From Allobosea sp. 47.2.35 (GTDB lineage: Bacteria > Pseudomonadota > Alphaproteobacteria > Rhizobiales > Beijerinckiaceae), in assembly GCF_024655635.1 (NCBI RefSeq), contig NZ_JANLGI010000010.1, positions 62,001 to 126,000 of the forward strand: a stretch of DNA of 64,000 nucleotides, in the 5' to 3' direction. The first letter of the stretch is position 1. Each line of letters starts with the position of its first letter. The notes below the pieces were generated by a model, which made no database searches, had not been told where the DNA came from, and worked only from the letters and a program-made list of their open reading frames with translations. This document shows, one piece after another, positions 29,727 to 37,903 of this stretch. The position numbers and the translations under genes were made by a program.

Positions 29727-30791
29727 ATGGATACAGGCATGCCCTCCATCGTCTCGCAGCCGGTCGCGGCGGGGCTGACGCGTTCGGCGATCTTCCTGGT
29801 CGTGACGATCAGTCCCGGTAGTGGGCCTGAGTTGGCCGTGCGGGCCCTCTGCGCCGAGCTGTCGTCGCTGTTGCGGGCCGTCGGCTTCCGCGATCTCGAG
29901 GGCAACCTGTCCTGCGTCATGGGGATCGGTTCGCAAGCCTGGGATCGTCTCTTCGACGGACCGCGGCCGAGGGAATTGCACCCGTTCCGCGAGATCCGTG
30001 GCGTGCATCATGCGGTCTCGACGCCGGGCGACCTGCTGTTCCACATCCGTGCCGCCAGCCGGATGGACCTCTGCTTCGAGCTGGCACGGCAGATCATGGC
30101 CCGGCTCGACGGCGCGGTCACCACGGTCGATGAGGTCCATGGCTTCGGCTATTTCGACGATCGCGACCTGATCGGATTCGTCGATGGCACCGAGAACCCG
30201 GCCGGGCCGGACCCTGCCGCTGCCACCCTGATCGGCGACGAGGATGCCGCCTTCGCGGGCGGCAGCTATGTCATCGTCCAGAAATACCTGCACGACATCG
30301 CGCGCTGGGACAAAGTGCCGGTCGAGGAGCAGGAGAACATCGTCGGCCGTTACAAGCTCTCCGATATCGAGCAGCCCGACGCGCTGAAGAAGCCCTATGC
30401 CCACAACGTCCTGACCAGCATCACCGAAGATGGCGAGCCGGTGGACATCCTGCGCGTCAACATGCCCTTCGGCCAGGCTGGAACAGGCGAGGCCGGCACT
30501 TACTTCATCGGCTATTCGCGCACCGCCCGTCGGATCGAGCGCATGCTGGAGAATATGTTCGTCGGCTCCCCGCCGGGCAACTACGACCGGCTGCTCGATT
30601 TCAGCTGCGCTGTCACGGGTTCGCTGTTCTTCGTGCCGAGCGCGACCTTCCTGGATGGCGTCGCGCCGGAGAAGGCCGAGATGGAACAGGCTCCCGCGAC
30701 GTCCGGTCCGGTCGCATCGGCTCCATCCAGATTTTCCGGTGACGGCTCGCTCGGCATCGGCTCCCTGAAGGAAGAGGCAGGCCATGAATAA
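29727..30791 (+). CDS. dyp: DyP-type heme peroxidase (class B), encapsulin cargo
   Basis: The 354-residue dye-decolorising peroxidase has GFVDGTEN at residues 150-157, with the catalytic Asp153. His226 in KKPYAHNVL is the proximal heme ligand, and Arg243 in ILRVNMPF is on the distal side; these positions match class B enzymes such as Rhodococcus DypB. Residues 339-348 (DGSLGIGSLK) are the cargo-loading peptide that docks class B DyPs inside encapsulin shells, after a Pro/Ala-rich linker. The gene overlaps the encapsulin gene by 8 bases. The start could be ATG 29727 or 29739; neither has a strong ribosome site. Confidence 0.95.
   Translation: MDTGMPSIVSQPVAAGLTRSAIFLVVTISPGSGPELAVRALCAELSSLLRAVGFRDLEGNLSCVMGIGSQAWDRLFDGPRPRELHPFREIRGVHHAVSTPGDLLFHIRAASRMDLCFELARQIMARLDGAVTTVDEVHGFGYFDDRDLIGFVDGTENPAGPDPAAATLIGDEDAAFAGGSYVIVQKYLHDIARWDKVPVEEQENIVGRYKLSDIEQPDALKKPYAHNVLTSITEDGEPVDILRVNMPFGQAGTGEAGTYFIGYSRTARRIERMLENMFVGSPPGNYDRLLDFSCAVTGSLFFVPSATFLDGVAPEKAEMEQAPATSGPVASAPSRFSGDGSLGIGSLKEEAGHE
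30741..30770 (+). other. Encapsulin cargo-loading peptide coding segment
   Basis: These ten codons specify DGSLGIGSLK, the conserved C-terminal targeting motif of encapsulated DyP and ferritin-like cargoes. They sit six residues from the DyP C-terminus and directly upstream of the shell gene, which is the arrangement expected for native cargo. Confidence 0.92.
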
Positions 30792-31590
30792 TCTGCACCG
30801 GGAGCTCGCTCCCATCTCGGATGCCGCCTGGGCGCAGATCGAGGAAGAGGCCTCGCGCACGCTGAAGCGCTACCTCGCGGCGCGCCGCATCGTTGACGTG
30901 GACGGACCGAAGGGAACTGCTTTCTCGGCTGTCGGGACTGGCCATACCCGCCCGATCGAGGCGCCGGGCGAGGGTATCCGCTCGCTGCTGCGCCAAGCCC
31001 AGCCGCTGGTCGAACTGCGCGTGCCCTTCACGCTGACGCGTGAGGCGATCGACGATGTCGAGCGCGGCTCGGACGATTCCGACTGGCAGCCGCTCAAGGA
31101 TGCCGCGAAGATGATCGCCTTCGCCGAGGATCGCGCCGTCTTCGAAGGCTATGCCGCAGCCGGGATCACCGGTATCCGTGAAGGCAGCAGCAACGCCGCG
31201 GTGCCGCTGCCGGCCGATCTCGACGATTATCCCGAGGCGGTCGCCAGGGCTCTGAACGACCTCAAGCTTGCCGGCTGCAACGGCCCCTATGCGCTGGTGC
31301 TGGGCGAGGATGCCTACCGGGCCGCCTGCGGCGGCAACGAGGAGGGCTATCCGATCTTCCATCATCTCGAGCGAATCGTCGATGGCGGGGTGATCTGGGC
31401 GCCGGCGATCGAGGGCGGCGTCCTCGTGACCACGCGCGGCGGCGATTTCGAGCTCGATCTCGGCCAGGACATCTCGATCGGCTATCTCAGCCACAGCGCG
31501 ACGACGGTCGATCTCTACCTGCAGGAGAGCTTCACCTTCCGCATGCTCACCGCCGAGGCTGCTGTCGCGCTCGCGCCGCAGAGCAAATGA
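30784..31590 (+). CDS. Family 1 encapsulin nanocompartment shell protein
   Basis: The 268-residue protein has the length and sequence pattern of family 1 encapsulins (linocin M18/Thermotoga type), which use an HK97 phage-capsid fold. They self-assemble into a hollow shell in the cytoplasm, typically 60 subunits. Recognisable segments are MNNLHRELAPISDAAWAQIE, the N-terminal helix that binds the cargo peptide, and RIVDVDGPKGTAFSAVGTG. The C-terminal DISIGYLSHSATTVDLYLQES is also typical. It is coupled to the DyP gene by an ATGAATAA overlap and to the NADH dehydrogenase gene by an ATGA overlap. No flanking phage genes are seen. Confidence 0.96.
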   Translation: MNNLHRELAPISDAAWAQIEEEASRTLKRYLAARRIVDVDGPKGTAFSAVGTGHTRPIEAPGEGIRSLLRQAQPLVELRVPFTLTREAIDDVERGSDDSDWQPLKDAAKMIAFAEDRAVFEGYAAAGITGIREGSSNAAVPLPADLDDYPEAVARALNDLKLAGCNGPYALVLGEDAYRAACGGNEEGYPIFHHLERIVDGGVIWAPAIEGGVLVTTRGGDFELDLGQDISIGYLSHSATTVDLYLQESFTFRMLTAEAAVALAPQSK

Positions 31591-32867
31591 CCGCCCCGGC
31601 GGAACATCACGTCGTCATTGTCGGCGCGGGCTTCGGCGGGCTCGAAGCCGCGCGCAATCTCGCTGACGTGCCGGTTCGGATCACAATGATCGACCAGCGC
31701 AACCATCACCTGTTCCAGCCGCTGCTCTATCAGGTCGCGACGGCTTCGCTGCCGACCTCCGAGATTGCCTGGCCGATCCGCTTTCTGCTGCGCGGCCACA
31801 AGAACGTCACGACCCTGCTCGGCACGGTCATCGGCGTCGACCGGACGAACAGGCAGGTGCTGCTGGAGGGCGAGCGGCCGATCGGCTTCGACACGCTGAT
31901 CCTCGCGACCGGCGCCCGCCACGCCTATTTCGGCCATGACGAATGGGAGCCCTATGCGCCGGGCGTGAAGACGCTGGAGGATGCGACGCGCATCCGGCGC
32001 CGCATCCTCTCGGCCTTCGAGCAGGCGGAATGGGAGACCGATCCGGAGCGGCGCGCGCAATGGCTCACCTTCGTGATCATCGGGGCGGGACCGACCGGCG
32101 TCGAGCTCGCCGGCACCATCGCCGAACTGGCGCATGACACGCTGCGCGGCGATTTCCGCAATATCGACACGCGCAGCGCCCGCGTGATCCTGGTCGAGGC
32201 CGGCCCGCGTATCCTCGCCGGCTTCAGCGAGGATCTCTCGGCCTATGCCGAGCGGGCGCTGAACCGCCTCGGCGTCGAGGTCAGGCTGGGGCAGCCGGTC
32301 TCCGAATGCCGCGCCGACGGCATCGTGCTTGGCGGCGAGCTTCTGCCGGCCCGAACCACCCTGTGGGCGGCGGGCGTTGCCGCTTCACCGGCGGCGGAAT
32401 GGCTTGAAGCCTCGGCCGATCGTGCGGGGCGCCTCCGTGTCGAGCCCGATCTCACGGTGCCGGGCGAGCCCGATATCTTCGTCATCGGCGACACCGCCTT
32501 CGTCGCGGGCGCGGACGGCAAGCCGGTGCCAGGCATCGCGCCGGCGGCCAAGCAACAGGGGCGCTATGTCGCCGATCTCGTCAAGGCGCGGCTAGGAGGC
32601 AAGCCAGCCCCGCCGCCTTTCGCCTATCGGAATGCCGGCAATCTCGCGACGATCGGCAAGCGCGCGGCCATCGTCGATTTCGGCTGGATCAAGCTGCGCG
32701 GGCGCCTGGCCTGGTGGATCTGGGGCATCGCCCACATCTTCTTCCTGATCGGCCTGCGCAACCGGCTCGCCGTCGCGCTCAACTGGCTCTGGATCTATGT
32801 CAGCGGCCACCGCAGCGCCCGCCTCATCACGCAGCGCGATCCGGCAGGGTCACGCGAGCCGCGATGA
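31587..32867 (+). CDS. ndh: Type II NADH:quinone oxidoreductase
   Basis: The 426-residue single-subunit flavoenzyme oxidises NADH and passes electrons to quinone without pumping protons. VVIVGAGFGGLEAARNL binds FAD and VIIGAGPTGVELAGTIAEL binds NADH. FVIGDTAFV and GIAPAAKQQGRYVA are the conserved flavin and quinone-site segments. The C-terminus holds amphipathic or membrane helices (WWIWGIAHIFFLIGLRNRL), the usual membrane anchor. Its start overlaps the encapsulin stop by four bases, so it is co-translated with DyP and shell, which is not a standard encapsulin partner as far as I know. Confidence 0.94.
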   Translation: MTAPAEHHVVIVGAGFGGLEAARNLADVPVRITMIDQRNHHLFQPLLYQVATASLPTSEIAWPIRFLLRGHKNVTTLLGTVIGVDRTNRQVLLEGERPIGFDTLILATGARHAYFGHDEWEPYAPGVKTLEDATRIRRRILSAFEQAEWETDPERRAQWLTFVIIGAGPTGVELAGTIAELAHDTLRGDFRNIDTRSARVILVEAGPRILAGFSEDLSAYAERALNRLGVEVRLGQPVSECRADGIVLGGELLPARTTLWAAGVAASPAAEWLEASADRAGRLRVEPDLTVPGEPDIFVIGDTAFVAGADGKPVPGIAPAAKQQGRYVADLVKARLGGKPAPPPFAYRNAGNLATIGKRAAIVDFGWIKLRGRLAWWIWGIAHIFFLIGLRNRLAVALNWLWIYVSGHRSARLITQRDPAGSREPR

Positions 32868-32940
32868 AGCATCGTCTGCCGGCCGAGGAGGCGCAGGTCA
32901 TTTTGGCTTGTTCGTGTGACTGGCCACTTGGAAGGAAGAA

Positions 32941-33016
32941 TGGTGCCCAGGGACGGAGTCGAACCGCCGACACTGCGATTTTCAGTCGCATGCTCTACCA
33001 ACTGAGCTACCTGGGC
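32941..33016 (-). tRNA. tRNA-Phe (GAA)
   Basis: The 76-base gene folds as a full cloverleaf on the minus strand. It has acceptor GCCCAGG with CCTGGGC, D-arm GCTCAGTTGGTAGAGC, and anticodon stem-loop GCGAC-TGAAAAT-GTCGC-like with GAA in the loop. The T-arm contains GGTTCGACTCC. The 3' CCA is encoded. Confidence 0.95.
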
Positions 33017-33183
33017 GAACCGGGAGCGGCGCGAGACCGTCCGTGTTGGTGGGGGCGATATAGAGGCAGGCGCTCGGCCTGTCCAGTCACTTCAGCCGGC
33101 TTTCTTCATCGCGGCGTCAACTGGCCCTGAACCTGTGGATTGAAGCCCCCTCAACCTGGCGCCACGCATCGCACGAAAGCGCT

Positions 33184-33510
33184 TCAGGACGCCGCCGCCT
33201 GCCGCGACTCGCAGTCTCCGAGCACGGCGGCCAGGCGATCGATGGCCGTGAGCGCTGCATGACGGGCGCGTTCCGATTCGGCGATTGCCGCCTGGCTGTA
33301 GAGCAGCCTGGCGAAGCCGATCACGTTGTTCATCACATGGAACGAGGCCTCCTGCAGCTCGCTCGATGCACGCAGCACATCGTGGAGATGCGCGACATGG
33401 ATTTCCGCGCTTTCCTGCAGGGCCTTGGCATTGAGGACGCCGGCCTTGAGCACATCGACACGCAGCGTCTCGATGTCGCGCGCGAGCAGGTCCTGGATAC
33501 AGTCAGCCAT
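33184..33510 (-). CDS. Hypothetical helical protein
   Basis: The 108-residue protein has GGAGCGGCG immediately before ATG 33510, a good ribosome site. It sits inside a perfect 14-base palindrome CTCCTTCGAAGGAG. The protein is predicted to be all alpha-helix with heptad-like spacing (LHDVLRASSELQEASFHVMN), so a small coiled-coil or four-helix bundle is likely. It has no signal peptide. I recognise no family. It stands alone between tRNA-Phe and selD. Confidence 0.65.
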   Translation of the reverse strand: MADCIQDLLARDIETLRVDVLKAGVLNAKALQESAEIHVAHLHDVLRASSELQEASFHVMNNVIGFARLLYSQAAIAESERARHAALTAIDRLAAVLGDCESRQAAAS

Positions 33511-33956
33511 CGCCGCTCCTTCGAAGGAGGTTGCCCCGGTCAGCCAGAGGTCAGACTACCATCGAAACGCGCGGGCGGCAGCGGAAAGACTGCCCTTTGG
33601 TTAGTCGCTTCTTTCCATGGACGTGATACGCGCAAAGAAGCCGCTCGCTTCTCCGAATCCTGCGCGATCGGCGTCTCGGCCGGATCAGGCAAGTTCAGCC
33701 GGCAAACGCGGTTCATCTTTGGTTTCGACGCTCATCGTCGATCGGCTACGCCAAGCGCGGCGCGATCACGACGGCCGCTGTGCGAAACGCGGCGTTGACG
33801 CCGCCGGCCGATGCGGGAACGATGGGCCATGCTTGCTGCTGCGGCTCCCGCGTGCCGGGGTCCTTATCGGCCGGGAGGATGGTGTGAACGCATTCGCGTG
33901 ATCGCTCCCGCTTTGCCGCAGCGCCGCCAAGCCTCGATTCCCAGGAGTCCTCGACG
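33511..33956. other. 446-base intergenic region upstream of selD
   Basis: I see no convincing gene here. The short frames on both strands lack ribosome sites and family resemblance. The last 20 bases (ATTCCCAGGAGTCCTCGACG) hold the selD ribosome site. No hairpin with a T-run and no obvious riboswitch was found. The region presumably holds the divergent promoters of selD and the hypothetical gene. Confidence 0.5.
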
Positions 33957-35030
33957 ATGAACCAGACGAGTCCGCTCGCGGTGGAGGCGGCTGCGCCGCT
34001 GCGCCTCACCAGCCTGGCCCATGGCGGTGGCTGCGGCTGCAAGCTGGCGCCGGCCGTGCTCCAGCAATTGCTGGCTGGGCACCCCGCTGCTGGCCCCTAC
34101 AGCCAGCTTCTCGTCGGCACCGAGACCGGAGACGATGCCGCCGTCTGGCAGGTCGATGACGAGACCTGCGTCGTCGCGACCACCGATTTCTTCATGCCGG
34201 TCGTCGACGATCCCCGCGATTTCGGCCGCATCGCCGCGACCAATGCGATCTCCGACGTCTATGCGATGGGCGGCAAGCCGATCATGGCGCTGGCGATCCT
34301 CGGCATGCCGCTCGACAAATTGCCCATCGAGGTGACCCGCGAGATATTGACGGGCGGCGCCTCGATCTGCGCCGAGGCCGGCATCCCGGTCGCGGGCGGC
34401 CATTCGATCGACGCGCCCGAGCCGATCTACGGGCTCGCGGTGATCGGCCTGCTCAAGCCCGCGAATCTGCGCCGCAACAGTGGTGCGAAGCCGGGCGATG
34501 CATTGATCCTGACCAAGGGGCTGGGCGTCGGCATCTATTCCGCCGCCTTTAAGAAGGGCGAACTCTCTACCGCCGCCTATGACGAGATGATCGCCTCGAC
34601 GACGCTGCTCAACCGGATCGGTGCCGAGCTGGCGCAGGACGAGGCCATCCACGCCATTACCGACGTCACCGGCTTCGGCATTCTCGGCCATGGCCTTGAA
34701 ATGGCACGCGGTTCGGAGGTCACGTTGAAGCTCCGGCTCGCCGACCTGCCGTTTCTGTCGCAGGCCGAGCGTCTCGCGCAGGAGGGCAGGGTGACCGGCG
34801 CCTCCCATCGCAACTGGGCGAGCTATGGCGAGGGCGCGGTCCTGCCTGCGGGGCTGCCGGACTGGCAGCGCCATCTCTTGACCGATCCGCAGACCTCGGG
34901 CGGGCTGCTGGTCTCCTGCGCGGCGGAGCAGGCCGAGGCCGTGCTCGCGCAGATCAAGGCGGCCGGCTGTCCGGCGGCGCGGATCATCGGTTCAGTCGAG
35001 GCCGGGCCGGTGCAGGTCGTGGTGAGCTGA
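33957..35030 (+). CDS. selD: Selenide, water dikinase (selenophosphate synthetase)
   Basis: The 357-residue enzyme makes selenophosphate from selenide and ATP, the selenium donor for SelA. The N-terminal HGGGCGCK carries the catalytic Cys and Lys; this copy has Cys, not selenocysteine. [11 protein letters not shown] and [16 protein letters not shown] are ATP- and metal-binding segments, and DPQTSGGLL is the C-terminal signature. AGGAGTCCTCGACG precedes ATG 33957. It converges on the opposite-strand operon carrying selA, selB, selC and a selenoprotein. Confidence 0.96.
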   Translation: MNQTSPLAVEAAAPLRLTSLAHGGGCGCKLAPAVLQQLLAGHPAAGPYSQLLVGTETGDDAAVWQVDDETCVVATTDFFMPVVDDPRDFGRIAATNAISDVYAMGGKPIMALAILGMPLDKLPIEVTREILTGGASICAEAGIPVAGGHSIDAPEPIYGLAVIGLLKPANLRRNSGAKPGDALILTKGLGVGIYSAAFKKGELSTAAYDEMIASTTLLNRIGAELAQDEAIHAITDVTGFGILGHGLEMARGSEVTLKLRLADLPFLSQAERLAQEGRVTGASHRNWASYGEGAVLPAGLPDWQRHLLTDPQTSGGLLVSCAAEQAEAVLAQIKAAGCPAARIIGSVEAGPVQVVVS

Positions 35031-35036
35031 GACGCG

Positions 35037-35420
35037 TCAACGCGTCTCCTGCACTTCGAGATTCCGGCCCCAGACGTCGAAAAAAGCGCCCTTGTTGAGG
35101 GTGAGCCGGTCCTCGCGCAGTGCCGCTTCCAACTCGCGCAGGCGGCTGCGGGCGGTCGCGTCCGGCACGAGCCCGCCATCGTCGTCGCGCGTCGGGAAGA
35201 AGGCAGCGCCGTCCCAGCTGACGCCGGCACCCCGCAGCATCAGCACGATGTCGCCCCAGTCGATCTCGTTGCCGACGACATGGACGAAGGTCGAGCGCAG
35301 CGGCTCGACCTTGGGCTCGGCGATCTTCACCAGCACGATCAGCGCCGTGAACGGGCCCTTGCGAAAGAGCTTGCCGAGCCAGCGGTCGAAATCGGTGCCC
35401 AGCCCCCTAGAAGTCGACAC
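35037..35420 (-). CDS. Hypothetical protein downstream of selB-selC
   Basis: From GTG 35420 the protein has 127 residues and overlaps the preceding gene by 14 bases. There is no ATG near the start, so GTG is the best choice, with moderate certainty. The sequence is well ordered with a hydrophobic strand FTALIVLVKIAEP, an LRSTFVHVVGNEIDWGDIVLML block, a FFPTRDDDGG loop and a C-terminal LTLNKGAFFDVWGRNLEV. It has no signal peptide or membrane helix. I recognise no family. Its place at the end of the formate dehydrogenase/sel operon suggests a linked role, which is inference. Confidence 0.65.
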   Translation of the reverse strand: MSTSRGLGTDFDRWLGKLFRKGPFTALIVLVKIAEPKVEPLRSTFVHVVGNEIDWGDIVLMLRGAGVSWDGAAFFPTRDDDGGLVPDATARSRLRELEAALREDRLTLNKGAFFDVWGRNLEVQETR

Positions 35421-35871
35421 GCGGCGTCTCGGGCATGTAGCGGTCGAACAGGGCGTAGAAATCGCTGCCGGTCTCGGCGCCGTACCAGTCTTCGAAGGCG
35501 ACGAGAGCCTCCTCCACGGCGTCTGGGTTGTTGCGATCATCGTCCATGGCGGCCTGGAGGGCTTCGAGGACAGGCGTCAGCTGTGTCAGGACCAGCTCCT
35601 GTCGCGGCCCGATCTCATCCCAGCCCAGCGATTGGGCGACGGTGAGCCGTGCGCGCGCGATCGCCTCGCTCGGCTCCTCGGCTGTCGCGAGTGTCGTGCT
35701 TGCCTGTCGCAGCAGGTTGAGGCGCCGGAAGGCCCGGCTGCGCGCCTGCGCGAGGGCCTCGATCCGCCCTGCAGCCTCTCGGCGATAGGCATCCTCGGCC
35801 TCGCGCGCGGCGTCCGCTGCCTGTTCGAAGCGGGCGATCAGGTCGATGGCGGCTGTTTCGGCGTCCGTCAT
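35407..35871 (-). CDS. Hypothetical protein immediately after selB-selC
   Basis: The 154-residue protein starts at ATG 35871, seven bases after the selB stop codon; a longer in-frame reading would begin inside the tRNA-Sec gene and is rejected. The N-terminal 80 residues are a long charged helix with coiled-coil character (ARFEQAADAAREAEDAYRRE, IEALAQARSRAFRRLN). The C-terminal part is acidic (MDDDRNNPDAVEEALVAFED). No domain is recognised. It overlaps the next hypothetical gene by 14 bases, so they form a pair. Confidence 0.68.
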   Translation of the reverse strand: MTDAETAAIDLIARFEQAADAAREAEDAYRREAAGRIEALAQARSRAFRRLNLLRQASTTLATAEEPSEAIARARLTVAQSLGWDEIGPRQELVLTQLTPVLEALQAAMDDDRNNPDAVEEALVAFEDWYGAETGSDFYALFDRYMPETPRVDF

Positions 35872-35878
35872 ACGACCC

Positions 35879-37903
35879 TCAGTGAACTGGCGGAAGAGAA
35901 TGGGAGTCGAACCCACCAGAGACCGTCTGACGGCCCCTCCCGGATTTGAAGTCCGGACGCCCCACCGGGGACGTTTCTCCTCCATCGCTCAAGCCGGGCG
36001 GCGGGCCAAACAGGTCGAGCCGCCGCCGGTTGATGCGCCTCAGGTCGCCGCGGCGGATGGTGACGCCATGGCGATCGAAGAACTCGAGAATCTGGATAGC
36101 GACCTTTCGGCCGTTGTCGAGCCTGTCACGGAACTGCGCCGCATTGAAGCCGGCCGGATGCAGCCCCGCAAGCGCGGCCGATATGCCGACCATCTCGGCC
36201 AGCGTGTCGCGCAGGAAGAAATGGTCGAGCGCGACCTCATGGACATCGCCGCGCCGGCCGGTGAGTCGCAGCAGGCGCCGGATTTCCTCCTCGGGCCGCC
36301 CGAGTAGATGGCCGATATCGCGCACGCGCGGCGGGCGGAAGCGCTCGCTCCCGGCGATCAATGGCAAAACCCTGGCCCAGAGCGCCTCATCCTCAGGCAG
36401 GAGCCGGGCTTCATGGCCGGGCCGCCTGAGCCATGATCCGGCCGGCACCAGCACGCCGTCATCCTCGAACCGGGCGAGCGCCTGCCGGAACAGCGGCGCC
36501 GGCCAGCGCGGCGCGATGGCGAAGCGCAACCGAGCCTGCCCGATCCCCGGCAGGTCCGGGTGCTCGGCATGGAACGCATCGAGCCTCTCGGTCGCGGCCT
36601 GCGCCAATGCCTGCCAATGCGCGGGCAGCAGCGCGAGCGGGCCGATCCTGACGAGGTCCAGCCGGTTCGTAAGGTTTTCCGCCACACCGGGACCGAGTGC
36701 GCGGTCGCGAACGAAGCCGTCGAGATCGGCGTGATAAGGCGGCACCGCGAGCAGGGTCTGCAGCGCCTCCGCAGGATCGGGCAGGCGGAGTGTGGCGAGC
36801 TGGGCGAGGCGCTCCGGGCTGCGGCGCCGGCGTTCCGGCGCGCGCAGGTCGAGGAAGCGCCCGCCACCGATCGTGCGCGAGGCGCTGGCGTCGCGCAGCA
36901 CGAAACGGTCGAGGGCTGCGGCGGCGAGCGGCTCGTCGAGCACGAGCTGGATCAATCCATCCGCGCCGGCGGCAATGTCATCGCCGAGAAGCACGACGCG
37001 TGCGCCGATTTCCGCTGCAGCGTGGTGCAGCCGCACCGGCTGCCACATCGTCAGCGCTTTCTCGCCGGGCAGCAGCGAAACCTCCGCATCGATCCGCGCC
37101 GTAGGTGCATGCAGCGCCGGCGCCACCACCATGTCGCCGTGCCGAACCGCCTCCTTCGAGACGCCGGGGCCGCTGAGATTGAGAGCGCAGCGCTCGCCGG
37201 CGAGGCCTTGCTCGGCCGGGCGGTTCTGGGCATGGATCGAGCGCACCCGTGCCGGCAGCCCACTCGGAGAAACGATGACGTTGTCGCCGACTGCCACGCT
37301 GCCGGACAGGACGGTCCCCGTCACCACCGTCCCGGCACCCTGCAAGGTGAAGCAGCGATCGACCGCGAGCCGGAAGGCGCCGTCGCCTTGCCGTGTCTGT
37401 GAATCCCGTGCGCGCGACGCGAGCAGATCGGCGAGCTCCGGCAGGCCTTCTCCGGTCAGCGTCGAGACGAGCAGCATCGGCGCCCCGGTGAAGGGGCCGG
37501 ACGCGAGCAGCGCCGCAATCTCGCCCTCGACCGCCTCGATCTGCGCAGGCTCGACCAGATCGACCTTGGTGATCGCGACGACGGCCTCGCTGATGCCGAG
37601 CAGGCGAGCGATGGCGACATGCTCGCGCGTCTGCGGCATCACGCCGTCATCGGCGGCGACGACCAGCAGCATGAGGTCGATGCCGGCGGCGCCGGCCAGC
37701 ATCGTGTGCACGAATTTCTCGTGGCCGGGCACGTCGATGAAGCCGACGACCGAGCCGTCCACTTGCGGCCAATAGGCGAAGCCGAGCGCGATCGAGATGC
37801 CGCGCGCCTTCTCCTCCTTCAAGCGGTTGGTATCGACGCCGGTCAATCGCCGGACCAGCGAGGTCTTGCCATGGTCGATATGGCCGGCGGTGCCGATGAT
37901 CAT
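35879..37903 (-). CDS. selB: Selenocysteine-specific elongation factor SelB
   Basis: The 674-residue GTPase delivers Sec-tRNA to UGA codons held at a SECIS hairpin. [13 protein letters not shown] is the G1 loop, DVPGHEKF is G3 and ITKVDL is G4. Domains II-III follow, then C-terminal winged helices that bind SECIS RNA (about residues 450-635, ending [20 protein letters not shown]). Codons 641-672 are exactly the tRNA-Sec gene read in frame, followed by Val-His-stop, so the last 34 residues are tRNA-derived. Without them SelB would be about 640 residues, near family size. The start overlaps the Sel1-repeat gene by four bases. Confidence 0.94.
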   Translation of the reverse strand: MIIGTAGHIDHGKTSLVRRLTGVDTNRLKEEKARGISIALGFAYWPQVDGSVVGFIDVPGHEKFVHTMLAGAAGIDLMLLVVAADDGVMPQTREHVAIARLLGISEAVVAITKVDLVEPAQIEAVEGEIAALLASGPFTGAPMLLVSTLTGEGLPELADLLASRARDSQTRQGDGAFRLAVDRCFTLQGAGTVVTGTVLSGSVAVGDNVIVSPSGLPARVRSIHAQNRPAEQGLAGERCALNLSGPGVSKEAVRHGDMVVAPALHAPTARIDAEVSLLPGEKALTMWQPVRLHHAAAEIGARVVLLGDDIAAGADGLIQLVLDEPLAAAALDRFVLRDASASRTIGGGRFLDLRAPERRRRSPERLAQLATLRLPDPAEALQTLLAVPPYHADLDGFVRDRALGPGVAENLTNRLDLVRIGPLALLPAHWQALAQAATERLDAFHAEHPDLPGIGQARLRFAIAPRWPAPLFRQALARFEDDGVLVPAGSWLRRPGHEARLLPEDEALWARVLPLIAGSERFRPPRVRDIGHLLGRPEEEIRRLLRLTGRRGDVHEVALDHFFLRDTLAEMVGISAALAGLHPAGFNAAQFRDRLDNGRKVAIQILEFFDRHGVTIRRGDLRRINRRRLDLFGPPPGLSDGGETSPVGRPDFKSGRGRQTVSGGFDSHSLPPVH
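35888..35983 (-). tRNA. selC: tRNA-Sec (UCA), selC
   Basis: The 96-base gene folds as selenocysteine tRNA. It has an 8-bp acceptor stem GGAGGAGA with TCTCTTCC, anticodon arm CCGGACTTCAAATCCGG with TCA in the loop, a long variable arm, T-loop GGTTCGACTCC, and an encoded 3' GCCA end. It matches E. coli selC in length and layout. It lies on the same strand as selB and wholly inside its reading frame, beginning exactly at codon 641. Confidence 0.96.

Noticed and set aside
33617..33901. Small plus-strand frame upstream of selD
   Set aside because: No ribosome site, Arg/Ser/Ala-rich composition and no resemblance to known proteins.
33957..35030. selD as a selenoprotein
   Set aside because: The catalytic position is encoded by a cysteine codon (GGGCGCK), with no UGA in frame.
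35872..35985. N-terminal extension of the hypothetical gene ending at 35407
   Set aside because: The extension would be read out of the tRNA-Sec gene. A normal ATG at 35871 sits directly after the selB stop.
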